64,000 nt of DNA, from NCBI GenBank assembly GCA_947623455.1, contig OX392538.1, forward strand, positions 3,038,001-3,102,000. Reading direction: 5' to 3'. The position numbers and the translations under genes were made by a program. Shown piece after piece: positions 13,169-28,100 of this stretch (the stretch's first letter is position 1; each line of letters opens with the position of its first letter). Source of the stretch: Mimachlamys varia. Its lineage: Eukaryota > Mollusca > Bivalvia > Pectinida > Pectinidae. The notes beneath the pieces were generated by a model that made no database searches, was not told where the DNA came from, and saw only the letters and a list, made by a program, of their open reading frames with translations.

Positions 13169-16100
13169 CTGCAATAGATAAATACACTTATTATAAATAC
13201 AAAAAATTTATCAAAATCTCTATCATCATTGTACTGGTCATAACCCCTTATAGGGTTAATACACACAAAGGTCGCTAATAAATTTGTTAATACTGTAAAC
13301 ATACATACTTTAGCGGAAATCTTACCTTAAAGCAATCTGCTAAATTATGATTGTGCTAATTACAGTTTCTGTATATTGCTTTCTACAGTAAGTATTGTGA
13401 TACACCAATACCCATTGTGTTTATCTGTTTAAATTTGGTTACATGCTAAAATTTCAATGTGCCAAAATGAGTTGACAATTGAAGTGTATCTTGTTTTTTT
13501 TAGTTTCTAATCATTAGTGACATGATTGGATAATGAAGTCATGCACAATTGAATTCTAACCTTTCTGTACAATCTTAGCAGTTTGGTTATTCTTTACTTT
13601 TTGTGAGTACATCAACAATCTACAGTATTAAGAGAAAATTACAAAATTTTATCCTTCACTCTTTTCAAATGTATGTCAAGAAGAAAACGGTTACATAATG
13701 TCACCAACTCAGAAAATAATTCTGGTGATTGGAAGATAGAGATGACCCACCACAGGCACAGTGACAGGAGTTTTGTTTAAGCTCAATTAGATGGGGTAAT
13801 AAGTTACCTTTGGAATATTTTCGTTGCTATATCATCAGAGCAGAGCTCCTCGCCATCCTGGCCTATACAGACTTTGAACTTTACATTGGTAATATCACAT
13901 AGGTCCACATCCGCTGCAAGAGGAACATAAGCTACAGTTTACTCAAATGACCAAACACTTGATGAATGATAATACAAATTCCATTGTAAAATTTGAGATA
14001 TTTCTGTGGAAATCTTAACAATTACTTGATTGTATTGTGCAATATTTTGTAATATTTTCTGTTTTATATTCACAACATTGAAAACAACGAAAGTAATTAC
14101 ATTCAAAACACATTAGCAACAGAATGAATTTCATTTAAAAATATGCAGTCCAACATGAAGTGTGAGAGAGAAATTGGCAAAAAAGGGGAAGACATTGATA
14201 ATTCAAATTTCCTTTTAATAACGACAGAATACAGGTACATATCTTTCAATACTAAGAAGTGTGGACTTACCCGTAACCATGGTATCTTGTAACGGATGCT
14301 CAAACGTAACTGTCAGACTCTGTAAGGAGGCTGCCGCTAAATCAAACACCACCGAACTCTTAATATCTGAAATTAAAATATGACATGAAACACTTAGTAT
14401 ATTAAACAACTAGAACTGTGTCCAGGATGGGTGAATAATACCCCTGCAATCCGCAAAATAAAATCATGAACAGTTACCGTGGCAATGAACATTTTTGAAT
14501 TTAAACAGCTGAATGCACATCTACATATGTTCCTGAACATACCTGTGAAGTTTTTCTGAAAATTGCTCCACAAGTAAAGGAGGAGTTGTGTGGACAAGAT
14601 GTGTCAACAGACGGACAGACAGACAATCTGATTCCAGTATACCCCTCTTACTTTGTTGCAGGGGTATAACTACGGAGGCTTTTAAATTGTATGTATAAGA
14701 TGTTTTCTGGATCAGCTACTGAAGCTGACAATCTCTGCAGTGTCCATTTGTGGTACATGTATCGAGAATATTATGTCAGGAATTTTACCGAATAATTATT
14801 TCAAATAATATAATTCAAATTTTTATAATGCTGCTTATTATTTAATTCACAGATATATCATACTACAAACATGTATATTGTTATACCTGTATCACACTAT
14901 TGCAGTGCTTCCTGAAACATTTTAATCGGTTATCTCATTTAACATATACACATCTTGAACTTTTAAAAAAAATTAAGTCAAATTTCATTATCGAAACACT
15001 TAAGTAAATCTAATATGTGGTGATGAGGTAGTCTTAAGTCTTTAATCAATTCCAATCCAGCCATCTTGAAAATACAAAACCAGTGCTGACCATGACTGGT
15101 TCCCAATGTCGAGTTAAGTGATATGATGTACCTTGCTGAGCATTTGGCCGAATACAGCTCTCTATGACAGTATTAAAGATGACCTGCTGTCGGAGGTGGT
15201 TGAGAACTTGGGCTACACTGGTTGGGTGTGTGAACGGAATCCTGCTGACCATCACAGCCGGCTGGTCCAGTGAACAACCACTGATATCACTCATAAAGTA
15301 CACATGTTGCTGGTCAGGCAACGTCTGATAAACAAAAAGTAAAAAACAACCATTTATTTGTGATAGGAGGACAATCATCGCTTTTGAAATTAATAAACAG
15401 CCAAACCTCATTATCTCAATGTGTGAAGGAAAGCAGGAAAAACTTAGAGTTATGTAAGTATTAGAGTAATGTGAGTTTAGCCATCCCCACTGACTATTCT
15501 TCTAATAAAACAGGGTTTTCAAGTTATACAAGCTTGTGATAATGAAGTCAACTGTAATGGCTATTTTTTCTTTTGCAACAAAATATTTTTCAAGGCAAGC
15601 TAGTTCAGGTAAAAAAGCAGAGGATCAATTCAACAGTTTATAGCTAAAGGATCCAAATGATTAGAATTTCTTGTTCAATATCTGACATAAATATTATGAA
15701 CTTTGGCTAAATCAAGAAAGTTAGCAGATAAAATTTACATATTACATTAATTTAACAGATCATTAAGGTGAAAAACCGTCTAGTTAACACATTGGAGCCA
15801 AGATGTGTCTTTACATGACTCCTTTTTATCAATTCACCTGACTCAAATTGAATGTTTGTTACTTACAACAAAAAATTCTTTTCCCTCTGCATGACTTTGT
15901 GATTTGGCAGCACGTTGGTTAATTAGTTGTAGCAAGGACTTTGTCTCGCCAACAGATATAACATCAAGTTCTGCAAAGTACAAACAACAAATATACATAA
16001 AGTGGTCAAATGTTTCGACATCTATAAACACAAAATTCATACAGTGAAATCACATTAAATTCTTTTACAGTTAACTTTTTTAAAATCCTGGAAATTATTT

Positions 16101-19100
16101 GAAATCAAGGGAAGATTACCTGTTACATCTAGGATTAACTTGACAATATTTGTGATTTCTTGGGTGATGTAAGGGGAGACTACCTGTTACATCTAGGATT
16201 AACTTGACAATATTTGTGATTTCTTGGGTGATGTAAGGGGAGACTACCTGTTACATCTAGGATTAACTTGACAATATTTGTGATTTCTTGGGTGATGTAA
16301 GGGGAGACTACCTGTTACATCTAGGATTAACTTGACAATATTTGTGATTTCTTGGGTGATGTAAGGGGAGACTACCTGTTACATCTAGGAATAATTTGAC
16401 CATATTTGTGATTTCTTGGGTGATGTAAGGGGAGACTACCTGTTACATCTACGAATATCTTCACAATATTTGTGATTTCGTGGGTGATGTAAGGGGAGAC
16501 TTCCTGTTACATCTACGAATATCTTCACAATATTTGTTATTTCTTGTGTGATGTAAGGGAGACTACCTGTTACATCTAGGAATAATTTGACAATATTTGT
16601 GATTTCTTGGGTGATGTAAGGGAGACTACCTGTTACATCTAGGAATATCTTCACAATATTTGTGATTTCTTGTGTGATGTAAGGGGAGACTACCTGTTAC
16701 ATCTAGGAATAATTTGACAATATTTGTGATTTCTTGGGTGTTGTAAGGGGAGACTACCTGCTACATCTATGAATATCTTCACAATATTTGTGATTTCTTG
16801 GGTGATGTAAGGGGAGACTACCTGTTACATCTAGGAATAATTTGACAATATTTGTGATTTCTTGGGTGATGTAAGGGGAGACTACCTGCTACATCTAGGA
16901 ATAATTTGACAATATTTGTGATTTCTTGGGTGATGTAAGGGAGACTACCTGTTACATCTACGAATAATTTGACCATATTTGTGATGTCTTGGGTGGTGTA
17001 AGGGGAGACTACCTGTTACACGGAGGAAATCTGATGATATTACTGGGAATGGTTTAAGGGGAGATTACCTGTTACACCTGTCAGATGATATTACTGGAAA
17101 TGGTGTAAGAGGAGATTACCTGTTACACTTTGTATAGATTGCACATTTGACATGGCCACCGGAATCGGCTGAGGAAGAACCAACACAAAACAGGCGGACA
17201 ACGTACAGCTGTTTACATTGGAAAGGCCTTGGAAGCACGGAAGACTGAAATCAGAAATCAACTCTTGTCAGCATGGACTTTCTACCATCTATGAACAAAT
17301 CATATCATCCTGTTTTGTTGTCAGGGTTTGTCATGAAAATAATTTTCTCATTCCGAGCTTATCGATAATATAGAGGTCACCAAAGGTTAACAAGAAATTT
17401 TAACCACATGGTCACTGTGAGAAAATTGATCAAATTATAAACCCTGAAAAATTGATTGAAAAACTGTTTAATCATCCAAAATACACGGTTACATTTCTTC
17501 ATTTATACAGAGGCATCTCAAAACCTATTTTCACATTTACTCTTAGCTATCTTTTTGCAAGACTTTTAAAAACTATTTCCGATTCTGGATGACACCAAGA
17601 ACGACCAAACATTCTATTTTCAGAAAATGCTTTATCAAATGAAAGAAACTATAATCAAATTCAGCACTTTATATATCAGTTCTCACAATTTTTCATACTT
17701 TTGTTAATAAATTCAATATATCTCTAAATTCTTTATTTTCATTCTCATTTTCTTTTTTTTTAATTTACAAATATCAATACAGCCATGGAATTTAAACAAC
17801 AGTTGTTGGAGAACCGCTATGGCGTTATTAAACTGGATGGAAGAACAGAAGTTGATGGTGTGCTTATATGGTACTGTTTAAACTAGGTGCAGTCTACAAA
17901 TGGTTGTGCCTTACCTCTTGCCATCTTGTTTGACAACACTCATCAGCGGTATGGTTTGTAATTTATTAGGACTGCATGGTTCTATACACACAGTCACACT
18001 CTGGCCTAGCTCATACTCTGTAATAGCTGCAACAAACGTAAAACAAGGTCGATAATACTAACATTCCTTCAGAAGGAAAAGAATGAAGAAATCACTTTAT
18101 TGCCAGACCCACCATTATACAAAATTGGATCCCCCTTCCCCAAATGATGCTTCTCACATTTATAGCAGGTAAGCTAACATTAATAATCAATAAAATTCTG
18201 AGGAATTCACAGGGGCTGCCTTATCAGGTACTAACTACTATTCCTATGCCACTTGGCTAATATCTCCCTATGTGTGTAAGCCTGCATGTGTACCACAACA
18301 TCCCCCCAATATGTTTTTATACTAGTTCTTGCAGATTTGTTTGAGTTGTGTAGGCAGGAAAAAACACTTTCTATGGCTATTACATACATATGATCACTTT
18401 TGGTATCAAATCCCAGTGTGGAAGGCCAGAATATTAGCCACTCACCTAATCCACCAAAATTGAGCCATAAATCAATGAATTCACCATCTACAGAGATTGA
18501 TAGATTAACTCATCTTGGGTGGTTACTTATACATAAACTCACCTTCTACAGTCATTGGATGTGGTGATTTGGTTTTCTTATCCAAGAGATCATAGGGCGA
18601 AACAAAGTATATCAACTTCATTGGACAACCTGTAACACCCAAAGTAAGACAAGTTAGGCATTGTTACCAAACACAAATACTGATGTTATTAAGCATTGAT
18701 GACAATTGTATTACAACTGTATTAATCCGCGTAGCTGATTTTTTATAAAAGTTTGCAAGCAAACGTTTTCATATCCCTATGAAACTAAAAAATAATTGAC
18801 ATCAAGGCTTATAATGAATTTTTGAAACTTATATTCAAATTTAAAACATGTTTATGTACAATTTGACTGATCTGACAACTGATTCTTTTTTTACAAATCA
18901 ATATGCAACATCAGTTGTCATATTGTGACGTCACATATTTCAGGCCATTTTCATTTTCATAGAGGTATGAAAAAAAAATCTCAACCAATCAGAAAGCCAC
19001 ATTTTGCATACAATCAATGTAAAATTAATTATTATACGTTCCAACCAAGTTTCTAAACAAAACAAATCAAGGTGATGTTTGAATTTCAGTTGCTCTTGTA

Positions 19101-22100
19101 TTTAATAACCCAACTTTCAACGACAACAAAATTCTCTAAGCAATTTTACATACTAGGTTTACAAGCTCTGTTTTTGGCTAATGCATTTCCTTTGCAACCA
19201 AATTCCAAGCAAATTATTCTATTTACCACTTTTCCTAACCAACAAGAATTCTATAACAACTTGTATTTTACTTACCACCCTTCCGAGGCAACAGGATTCC
19301 CAGCGGTGACTTGTGGATACAATTAGCCACCCCCTTTATAGCACTACAATCAGCAAAACATCATTATAAAGCTACAAATATATGACATGTCAAATACTGC
19401 ACAGTTTTACACCATACACTAGTCAAATTGGTCCAAGCAACTATCTTTAATCAGTGACTGTCTATGTGACATCTAAAAAAAATTGTTAACTTTCATTTAT
19501 TTTACAACAATCATAAACAAGTTTACATAAATTAATCTTTCTTGTTAACCTGAATATAAGCGCATATAAGTTCTTAATATAGGAGGAAGCTAGAGTACCC
19601 TGAAGAAAACCCACAGGCAGGTGAACTGTTCACATCTGATTGAGAAATCCAACCTCGCTATCACCCACCCACCTAAGGGACATGTATTTAACATCTCTCT
19701 GCCAGATTTAGATTTTATTGTTCACTCAACCTGACGTGGTAAGCAACCATAACTTATTGTTCGACTGATATTAACTCACATGTACTTATTAATGTTTTAA
19801 TTTCCCATCTCTGAAAAATTGTGATACTGAAAAATGGCAGATTGATTGTATAGTGATGCTGTGATCAGAAATAAAATCAACCTTGTGTTGATGGAAGTAC
19901 TGACAAGATCCTATATCTTCCCTACACTGAACGTCAACAGACCTCTTACACAACATACCTTTGTAGCTGAGCAAGGTTGTTGAGATCTGTTTCCAGAGAA
20001 TGCAAAGCTAAGAAGGCCTTTGACTTCTGTTTCCTGGAGTGAAAAATTGAAACGTACATTGTTTTATTGTATTATATGAAGATACTTTAGTGAATAAGTA
20101 GTTTTAAAAAGAAAGCATAGAAATCGCTGTCAAATAAATTTACAACTGCCTTAGATCGCCGATTTGGTATTGTGCATGCGAAAGCATTTACCCAGTATAA
20201 ACAGTACCAAGTGGACTAAGTTTCTATTGTCTGTTAACTTCATTTTGCGATTTCTAAAAGTGTAATGGTATAGCTTGTTTAATATAGCTTCATTAAATAG
20301 CCTCATCCAATGCAAATGGATACATATATTCATAAGTTTTTAATACAACACAAACATTTACTGGTATAAATACAAATGAAACTATATATATGTTGAATTG
20401 GTTCCAATTTTTCCAAGGTTCAGTAAAATGTGTCAATAGGTTTGTATGGACATGACTGGTGTCCATGGACAACACTGACATCCATCAATATATCATGTAA
20501 ATTGACTTAATTTTAGTTTCCATATGGACAATTTCAAGTTTGGTTTTCCATGGATAAACCCTAAATACGACCAATGTTTACAAAGAGGTGCTGTGGTTGA
20601 AGACCTACTTGTCGCCCGGTATCTTGTAGATATCCTGCAAACCTTCCAGGTGAACAACAAACTCATCAAACTGCCCCTTACTGAAACAACAAAACAGAAG
20701 ATGTATAATTTATATGCTTACTGAACAAAATAACATTTGAGTAAGTGGGATTTTACTGTACATGTATGTTGCCCATCATTTTCTCAGCTTCATCAATTTT
20801 CACTGTATTCATTTGGTATTAATCTATAATATTTTATAAAATTTATACTAGATTAATCAATTTGATTAAAGATAAAATTCTCATTTGCAATAGCAATGAA
20901 TTCCACTCATTTTATATTTCTGTCATGAATAAATAAAATTGAAAAAGATATTATACCTTAATATTTCTGTAAGCTCCTCACAACTCTGTGAATATAAAAC
21001 ATGACAATTAACATCTATTAGAAATGTATGCATGATGTCAGTATTTTTGCTAAAAGCCAGATGACGACAAAAGTAGCCTGCTGTTTGCTAACTTTGAACT
21101 TTTTTCCCCAGAATTTATACACGTATCAACATTACAACATGTAAAATTCAACTGGCTATTCTTTTAAAGTCAATTAACTATTGTAAAACTCACTGAGAGC
21201 ATTCAAAGTCACCTTACTAGATTTTGTTCTATACAAGTAGCTATAGCCAACAACACCACTTTATAATTATCTCCCCTTAACAAGAGAGACTGTCTGGTTA
21301 CAAGGGTTTATCACGACACATACATGTATGTATTGGTAGATCAAGACAAGGTTTAACTTGATCTCCCCTGAGGACACAGTTCAACTCTTCCAAAACAAAG
21401 GTTGGACCAGTCCATTATGGAATTTCAATGGTGAATGAGTAAATAAACAGACTAGTTCTGTAGATTAAACAGTAGCTGTTAAGTTACTAAGTATGTAGGA
21501 AATATATATTACTCTTTAATATGACATAAGTGCCCATCTGTCTTATTCAACCCTTTTATCCCTCCCAATTTAAACCATTTTACTGTAAATAGCAACCATC
21601 TGACACAACCAGGGACCACTTATTTCAGACCCCTGAATTAGGTTTGATAACATTTTATGACATACAATAAAATAATAATAATTTTTTAATTTTTAATAAT
21701 TACACAATACCAGAAACCACGTTTTACTAAATAACCCTGTGATCTTTCTTTTCATTCAATTAATTACACCAATAAGATACCATTCATAATGTTTGGTCGA
21801 TTTGTACTCTCGTTTGCACTGAAACATCAACACAAATATAATGTACACTTGTCTATCTTAACAAGAAAATTTAAGGAGGTAAGGATTACCGTTGGATCTC
21901 CATTATGAAACACCTTGACATCTTTAACGACACCCCCAGTTTCCATGATAATTTCCACTCGGAACATCTCGGAGCTGATGACAGCACGGTTCTCTGGCGA
22001 GGAAGGCACACTGAAGCTCAGACCAAGCTGACGGGCGATGGATTCCAACCTCTCCAATAGAGACTGTTGATTCACCACTGAAAACAGGAGAACATCAGTG

Positions 22101-25100
22101 TAGACTTGTACAGGCCAAATATTGACAAACCCGCTGATTTATCTACAACAGGGGGTGTGCATGTTATTACACCATATCAGTACCTACACACCGCTCAAAC
22201 ACTGAATTGTGCAACTGACAGCCTAGGGATCTAGGATAAATTACCATGCGGGTACATATCATAAAAGACCAATTCTAATAGCTTACTTATAGCAAATGGT
22301 TTCTAATGAAATTTAGGGAGTCAACTAAAATTTTGAGTGGCATAAATGGAGCTGGGTATCGCAGACAAAAAGTACCACACCAGTGACACTGCTGTACTAA
22401 GGCAAATATCGCATTATGTACCTCAGTATAAATACAATGTATAATATAACATAGTAATTAAATATTTCATCTAGCGAAAGATATCTGACTATTTTTTGTT
22501 TTGGCGCTAATCAAAAAGGCACCGATCATATGTTCCTTTTAAATTGTTTAAGTAAAGCTATGTCTGTCCTAGTTGATCAGCAAAAGTGTAACTGTAAGAA
22601 ATTATAATTAAGCAATGTTGAAGTTCAAATTGATCTAAGTAACAAGTAGATCTTTGATAATTAAATGAGTTTACCAGAGAGATCCAAGTACAGGACTCCT
22701 GTACCACAGTAAGTCACTATCACAACTTTATACCGCAGTATACCAGTAGGCCAATAACCACCCACCTTTAATATAAACTATGGGCTTCTTAGATAGGAGC
22801 TATAGACTGCAAGTGAGACATACAACAATGTACAAAATAAATTAGATTTTTCTTAAAATCAAAAACATTACAGAAACACATAAACAAAATTATCATAACT
22901 GTATATTTATTTCTAAGCAATTTCATTTTGCAGAACAGTTTAGTTAAATTATGTAATTTTTTACTGAATTTTAGAATTGTACGGAGCTGACATACTAAAC
23001 TTACTGCAAAATGAAATTGCTTATTGCAAAGAAATAAATATACAGTTATGATAATTTGTTTATATGTCTCAGTAATGTTTTTGATTTTAAGTGTAGCTGG
23101 TTTAGTAAAGTACTCAGCTGCAACAACTGTTGTTGTAATGTGATAATAAAATTCAGTGGTCATGGCTGAGAAAGTTTACCTCATTTCTGTATCAAAATGA
23201 GAAAAATAGAAACCATTGGTGTTGTTTACATCAGTGGGTACAAATGACACATTGAAACAGTTGGTGTTGTTTACATCAGTGGTACAAATGACACGCTGGA
23301 AGTGGTTTATTCAAAACACCAACAATTAAAGTAGGTCAAACAGAAAACACTTCACATGTTTTAATTTTACAACAATTAATATAGAGGTATATATATCACT
23401 ATGCAGTCAACAAATATTTCCATGTGACAGCACAAATATGACAATGATGTGGACTAGATTGTGTGGGGCCTCAAGGTCGGGAACATGTGGGGCCTCAAGG
23501 TCGAGGCCGGTAATCAACACCACATATGTATTGATTTCACTGGTATTTCAACATGGACACTATACCACACACTAGCTATACACTACTGCAGCCAGGCATT
23601 ATACAGCCACCCTATATAGCTACCACACCAGGCTTCTGGGACCACAGCTGTCTGTCACCAATACCAATAAACAATTTATTGGTTTTATGGCACATGTATG
23701 TGTACATATCTCTACCATCATACCAATCATCTTCGATCGGTTTCAAAAATAAATCAATGAATTGTGTTTCTACTACAACGGCCAGTTCTGATCCATGACA
23801 CTTCCTAGGTACCATGTGACTGTACCATCTGTACAAGCTTATAATTAGGTGTCTATACATATTTCATTATTCAAATACTTATGCATAAAAAATATGCTAA
23901 TTTCCAGGGAAATTGATGTTATTAATAGATGTAATCTCCAATCACTCGAGACTACCATTTTCATGCTGCGTTACCTTTTATATAGTATATATTAAGCTTA
24001 CAACAATATTTGAATGTACAATGTACCTACAGGTACATATAAATTTACAGGATCATTAAAACTGAAAACAGATTGAATATGTCGTAATATATAAAAAAAA
24101 ACCTCCTCTACTTATATTTAATGTACAATGTAAAGACCGATGATGTGGGCACACTACTCTTTAATGTTTTAACAGAATGTTTCTATAATCTAAAGGCACA
24201 AGTTATCAAAATTTCACAATGAAATTTGTATCATGATACAATCTACCTAGAATGTCATTTAATAAGTGTTACTAGAAAAATATCTACAATAACTGAATTA
24301 TTCGTGAACAGAATTCTTTCAATAGATATGAAGATGTCACATTAGCAACAACCTGTACATATATATACAACGTACAGGGTTTGCGTTGAAGCCGTCCCTA
24401 TATCTTTTTCAAGCATAGAAACTGAAAAGGACCCCACTTATTTTCAGGATACCCATTTAAACTATGCAGAAGGACCCCATTTATTTAGGAAAAGACCCCA
24501 TTTATAAAATACCCAGCGCAAACCCTGATGTATATATAGTATACTTGTACATTTATACAGTGTAACTAATGTAGAATTGAAATGATTGAACAAAATGGTT
24601 AGCACATAGATACTAATAAAACTTGTGACCTAACATACATTCAATCGGAATATTCTTTTGAATCATAATATCTAAGTACATGACAGTACGAGGACTTTTG
24701 ATGTCCGTTGATTGATGCACTACCGGGTAGTCATTCTTTATAAAATACGAACATTATCAATTTCCAGTGTTATCAAGCTCTCAAGCTGGATTATAATATA
24801 TAATAATAATAATAATAATATACAACATTTATATAGCGCTCTATATGATTTGTAAAATTAATCTAAAGCGCTTCACAACATGTAGATAATAATTTGATAC
24901 TTACACTGCATAAATAAAGAAGTTATTACAATCTAAGCTAATGTGATAATATAAAAAAAATTGCATATAAATACGAACTACATCTACTGTAGAATGTGTA
25001 AATGGGTTTGAAGCTGCGTCCTTTAATGTTTGCACAAGGTTTTGAAAGGTTGTCATTTGAGCATGGTTTTTTTAAATTCCAACATTTGAATTTTTAGTAT

Positions 25101-28100
25101 GGTTTTAAACAATTGTCATTCAAGTATGGTTTTGAAAATGCATCATTTGAGTAGTGGTTTTGAAAGGTAAACATTTTAATATGGTTTTGAACTTTCGTCA
25201 TTTGAGAATAGTTTTGAAAGGTTGTTATTTGAGTATGCTTTTTGAGTATGGTTTTGAAAGCTCGTTATTTAAGTATGGTTTTGAAAACTCATCATTTGAG
25301 TATGGTTTTGAAGGCTCATTTGAGTATAATTTTGAAGCTCTATCATTTGAATATAATTTTGAAGCTCTATCATTTGAGTATGGTTTTGAAAGCTTGTCAT
25401 TTAAGTACGGTTTTGAAAGCTAGTCATTTGAGTATGGTTTTGAAGCTCCATCATTTGAGTATAATTTTGAAGCTTCATCATTTGAGTATGGTTTTGAGAG
25501 CTAGTTTACAAATGAACAGGTATCGGATTGTAGTGGACCAGCATTTACAGGATGTGGTGTGGGATTAATAATTGATCCAACAGCACTACCTTCCTACCAG
25601 TAACACAATCCCGAAAATCAATAAAATTTGGTTCTCCCATGTTAACCGGTGTCAGTGCAGGAGCTGCTTGTTGTTAAACAAAAATGTCTTGGAAATCATA
25701 ATTTGAGAATATGACGTCAGCCTTTCCATTTTAGTCTCCTTTTACGTCTGTATGTCTAAATAGCGACAAACCACCATACTTGAACCACTAGTACTGCCCA
25801 CACAAACATGTCAGGAATCCCTAATGAGGGATACATAGAAAGTGCCATTAAAAAAAAGAATGAAATATTTACAAATATAATTTTTTCATAAAATTCAGAA
25901 TAATATTAATAGTTCCTTATGATTCATCTCAGTCAATACATGTCAGTAGAATATAGATTTGCACAAATGATAAAAGTTTCAGGTCCCTGATCTGTAACCT
26001 ACCCTCAATTTTACTGCCGACACTTGATATTTTATCACCTTCTTGTATCTAAGATTAATTTATATTATTTTTATCAGCCAGACAACATTCACAGCCACTC
26101 ACTAGAAATGTACTTTCTTCCTGTTCTGGAAGTCTGACCTTATTCTTGACAAATTGATAGTCATTGTAATGTGAGGAAATGCATTATGAACTTTGAAATG
26201 AAGCAAAAAATAACAGGAAAATAATAAAAGATTATTTGCCTACAGCCTTACACTATTTTTTTTCAGGCATGCTACCTGAAACATATTTTTATTTTGGCCT
26301 AAAGGCACCATGTTTACATGTATGTATACAATAAACATGCTAATGATAAAGCCAAAAACAGCTGTTTACTTGTTTTCAAGGTCACAAGAAAACTAATGGT
26401 AAAGTAAACCTTTGGTCAGTTCAACAGTCCAAACTCACCCTTTGAGTTATAAAAATAGTAATTTTCTGACTATTGCCAGTTCGAAACTTGCTTTCACAGG
26501 TTTTGTGTAGTTCAGACACAAAACGTGACTGCTGAGACTAGATAATTATTGATTGAGGTTTACTATCGGCAATGCAATAATAGTCTCACAAAACTCACCT
26601 TCACTGATCTATTTTCTCATAGACCGTGTTTATCTACAGGGTAACGGAAAGTACTCGCGATGTGCGACATTGTTGTCATCATTGGATAATTTGTGCATAA
26701 TAAGTCACATTTTATCTATACATGATTTTTTTTCGTTATAAACATCTTTTGACTCCAATGATCTGTATACAAGGTGTGGAATGTTAGAGTCATATCGCTG
26801 ACAGGTATGTGTGTATTGTTATGACATTACTCTGTTAAAATTTGATAATATATTTGTGACCAGGCCACTGATCCAGGATTTATAACTTAATAGATATATA
26901 ACCAATTAATGTGCCAAGAACTGGTGGTCAATTGAAGTTTTAACCCATTATTGCAGTTTCAATTGTTTTCCCTGTATTCTGAGGAATTGAGGGCTGCGGT
27001 GGCCAAGTGGTTAAGGTGTCTGACATTCTGCTATCACTAGCCCTCCACCTGAGGGTCTCAGGTTTGAGGTCAGTAATATTTTTCTCTAGATTTTCAAACT
27101 TTCCTCCATCACACACCTTTAAATGACCATAGCTGTTAATTAATATGATGTAAAACACAAATAAACTAAACCAATGAAATAGCAATTCAGATAGCTGATG
27201 AATCCAAATGCCAACAAACAGACAGCATAAGTTTCATTCCAGAACTCAATATGTGTTCCAAGTCTGTTTCGTGGTGTGTTTGTATATAACAAAGGATTTG
27301 AATACAAAAATACTGACAGCAAAATATAGTTGATTTTCAAAATTTCGTCCCTTAGGAATACCAGGAGACGTGGACTCCAATATCCATTCCAAAATCCATT
27401 CTAAATGGACTCACACATTGCTCCCAGACATGAACTCCAATATCTATTTCTAAATCCGTTCTATACAGACTTGTACATTGTTGCCAACGTGATGCGTCAA
27501 ATATATACCTCGAAGTTTTCTCAAATATTGCAAAAAGAATGGTTAAATAATGGAGCTGACCACAACTTTGAAATGAACATTAACCAAAAGGGGTTGTCTC
27601 CCCTTAATTAATCATAATACATGTCAAAGGATTTTATCATCTACTCTACCTTTAATGGCCCGATGCAGTTTGTCCAAACATGTCTGGATGTGCATCCGTT
27701 CCAAAGCATCCGACTGCTGCCGCTTATCCTGTAAATATAACGACCGTAAGCTTAGGGTCAGCGTAACCTCATCATCATCAAACTTCACAACACGTCCAGT
27801 ACTAGTGACAATGTCGAACAATCAATTCTACTGCATTCTAATGTACAGAAGGAGACTTTTTTATTCCTAATTTCCAAATTATTGCAAACATAAACCATGT
27901 TCAGAAATAAATCAATACGTAATTACAAACAGTGAGATTAGATATGTTCCAGCTCGTCATTATAAAACTTACATTCATGATGGCCATGCGGACGGCCTTG
28001 ATGCTTTCCGCCCAGTTTTTGTGCTGGGCAGCACGTCCGTGTAGTTTGTCCATCAGGAGAGACAGAGCAAGGCCCTTTTCTGCCACAGCATCTGTGAAAA

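Noticed and set aside
16436..16654. Open frame of repeated TGSLPYITQEITNIVK-like units that could be a duplicated MED1 exon
   Set aside because: Exon 11 joins exon 12 in the correct phase without it, units are 63-64 bp so most break the frame, and no acceptor with a pyrimidine tract precedes the units.
26990..27075. A functional tRNA gene
   Set aside because: A and B boxes are present but stems do not pair and no anticodon arm is convincing; a SINE head is more likely. The same applies to 31149-31243.
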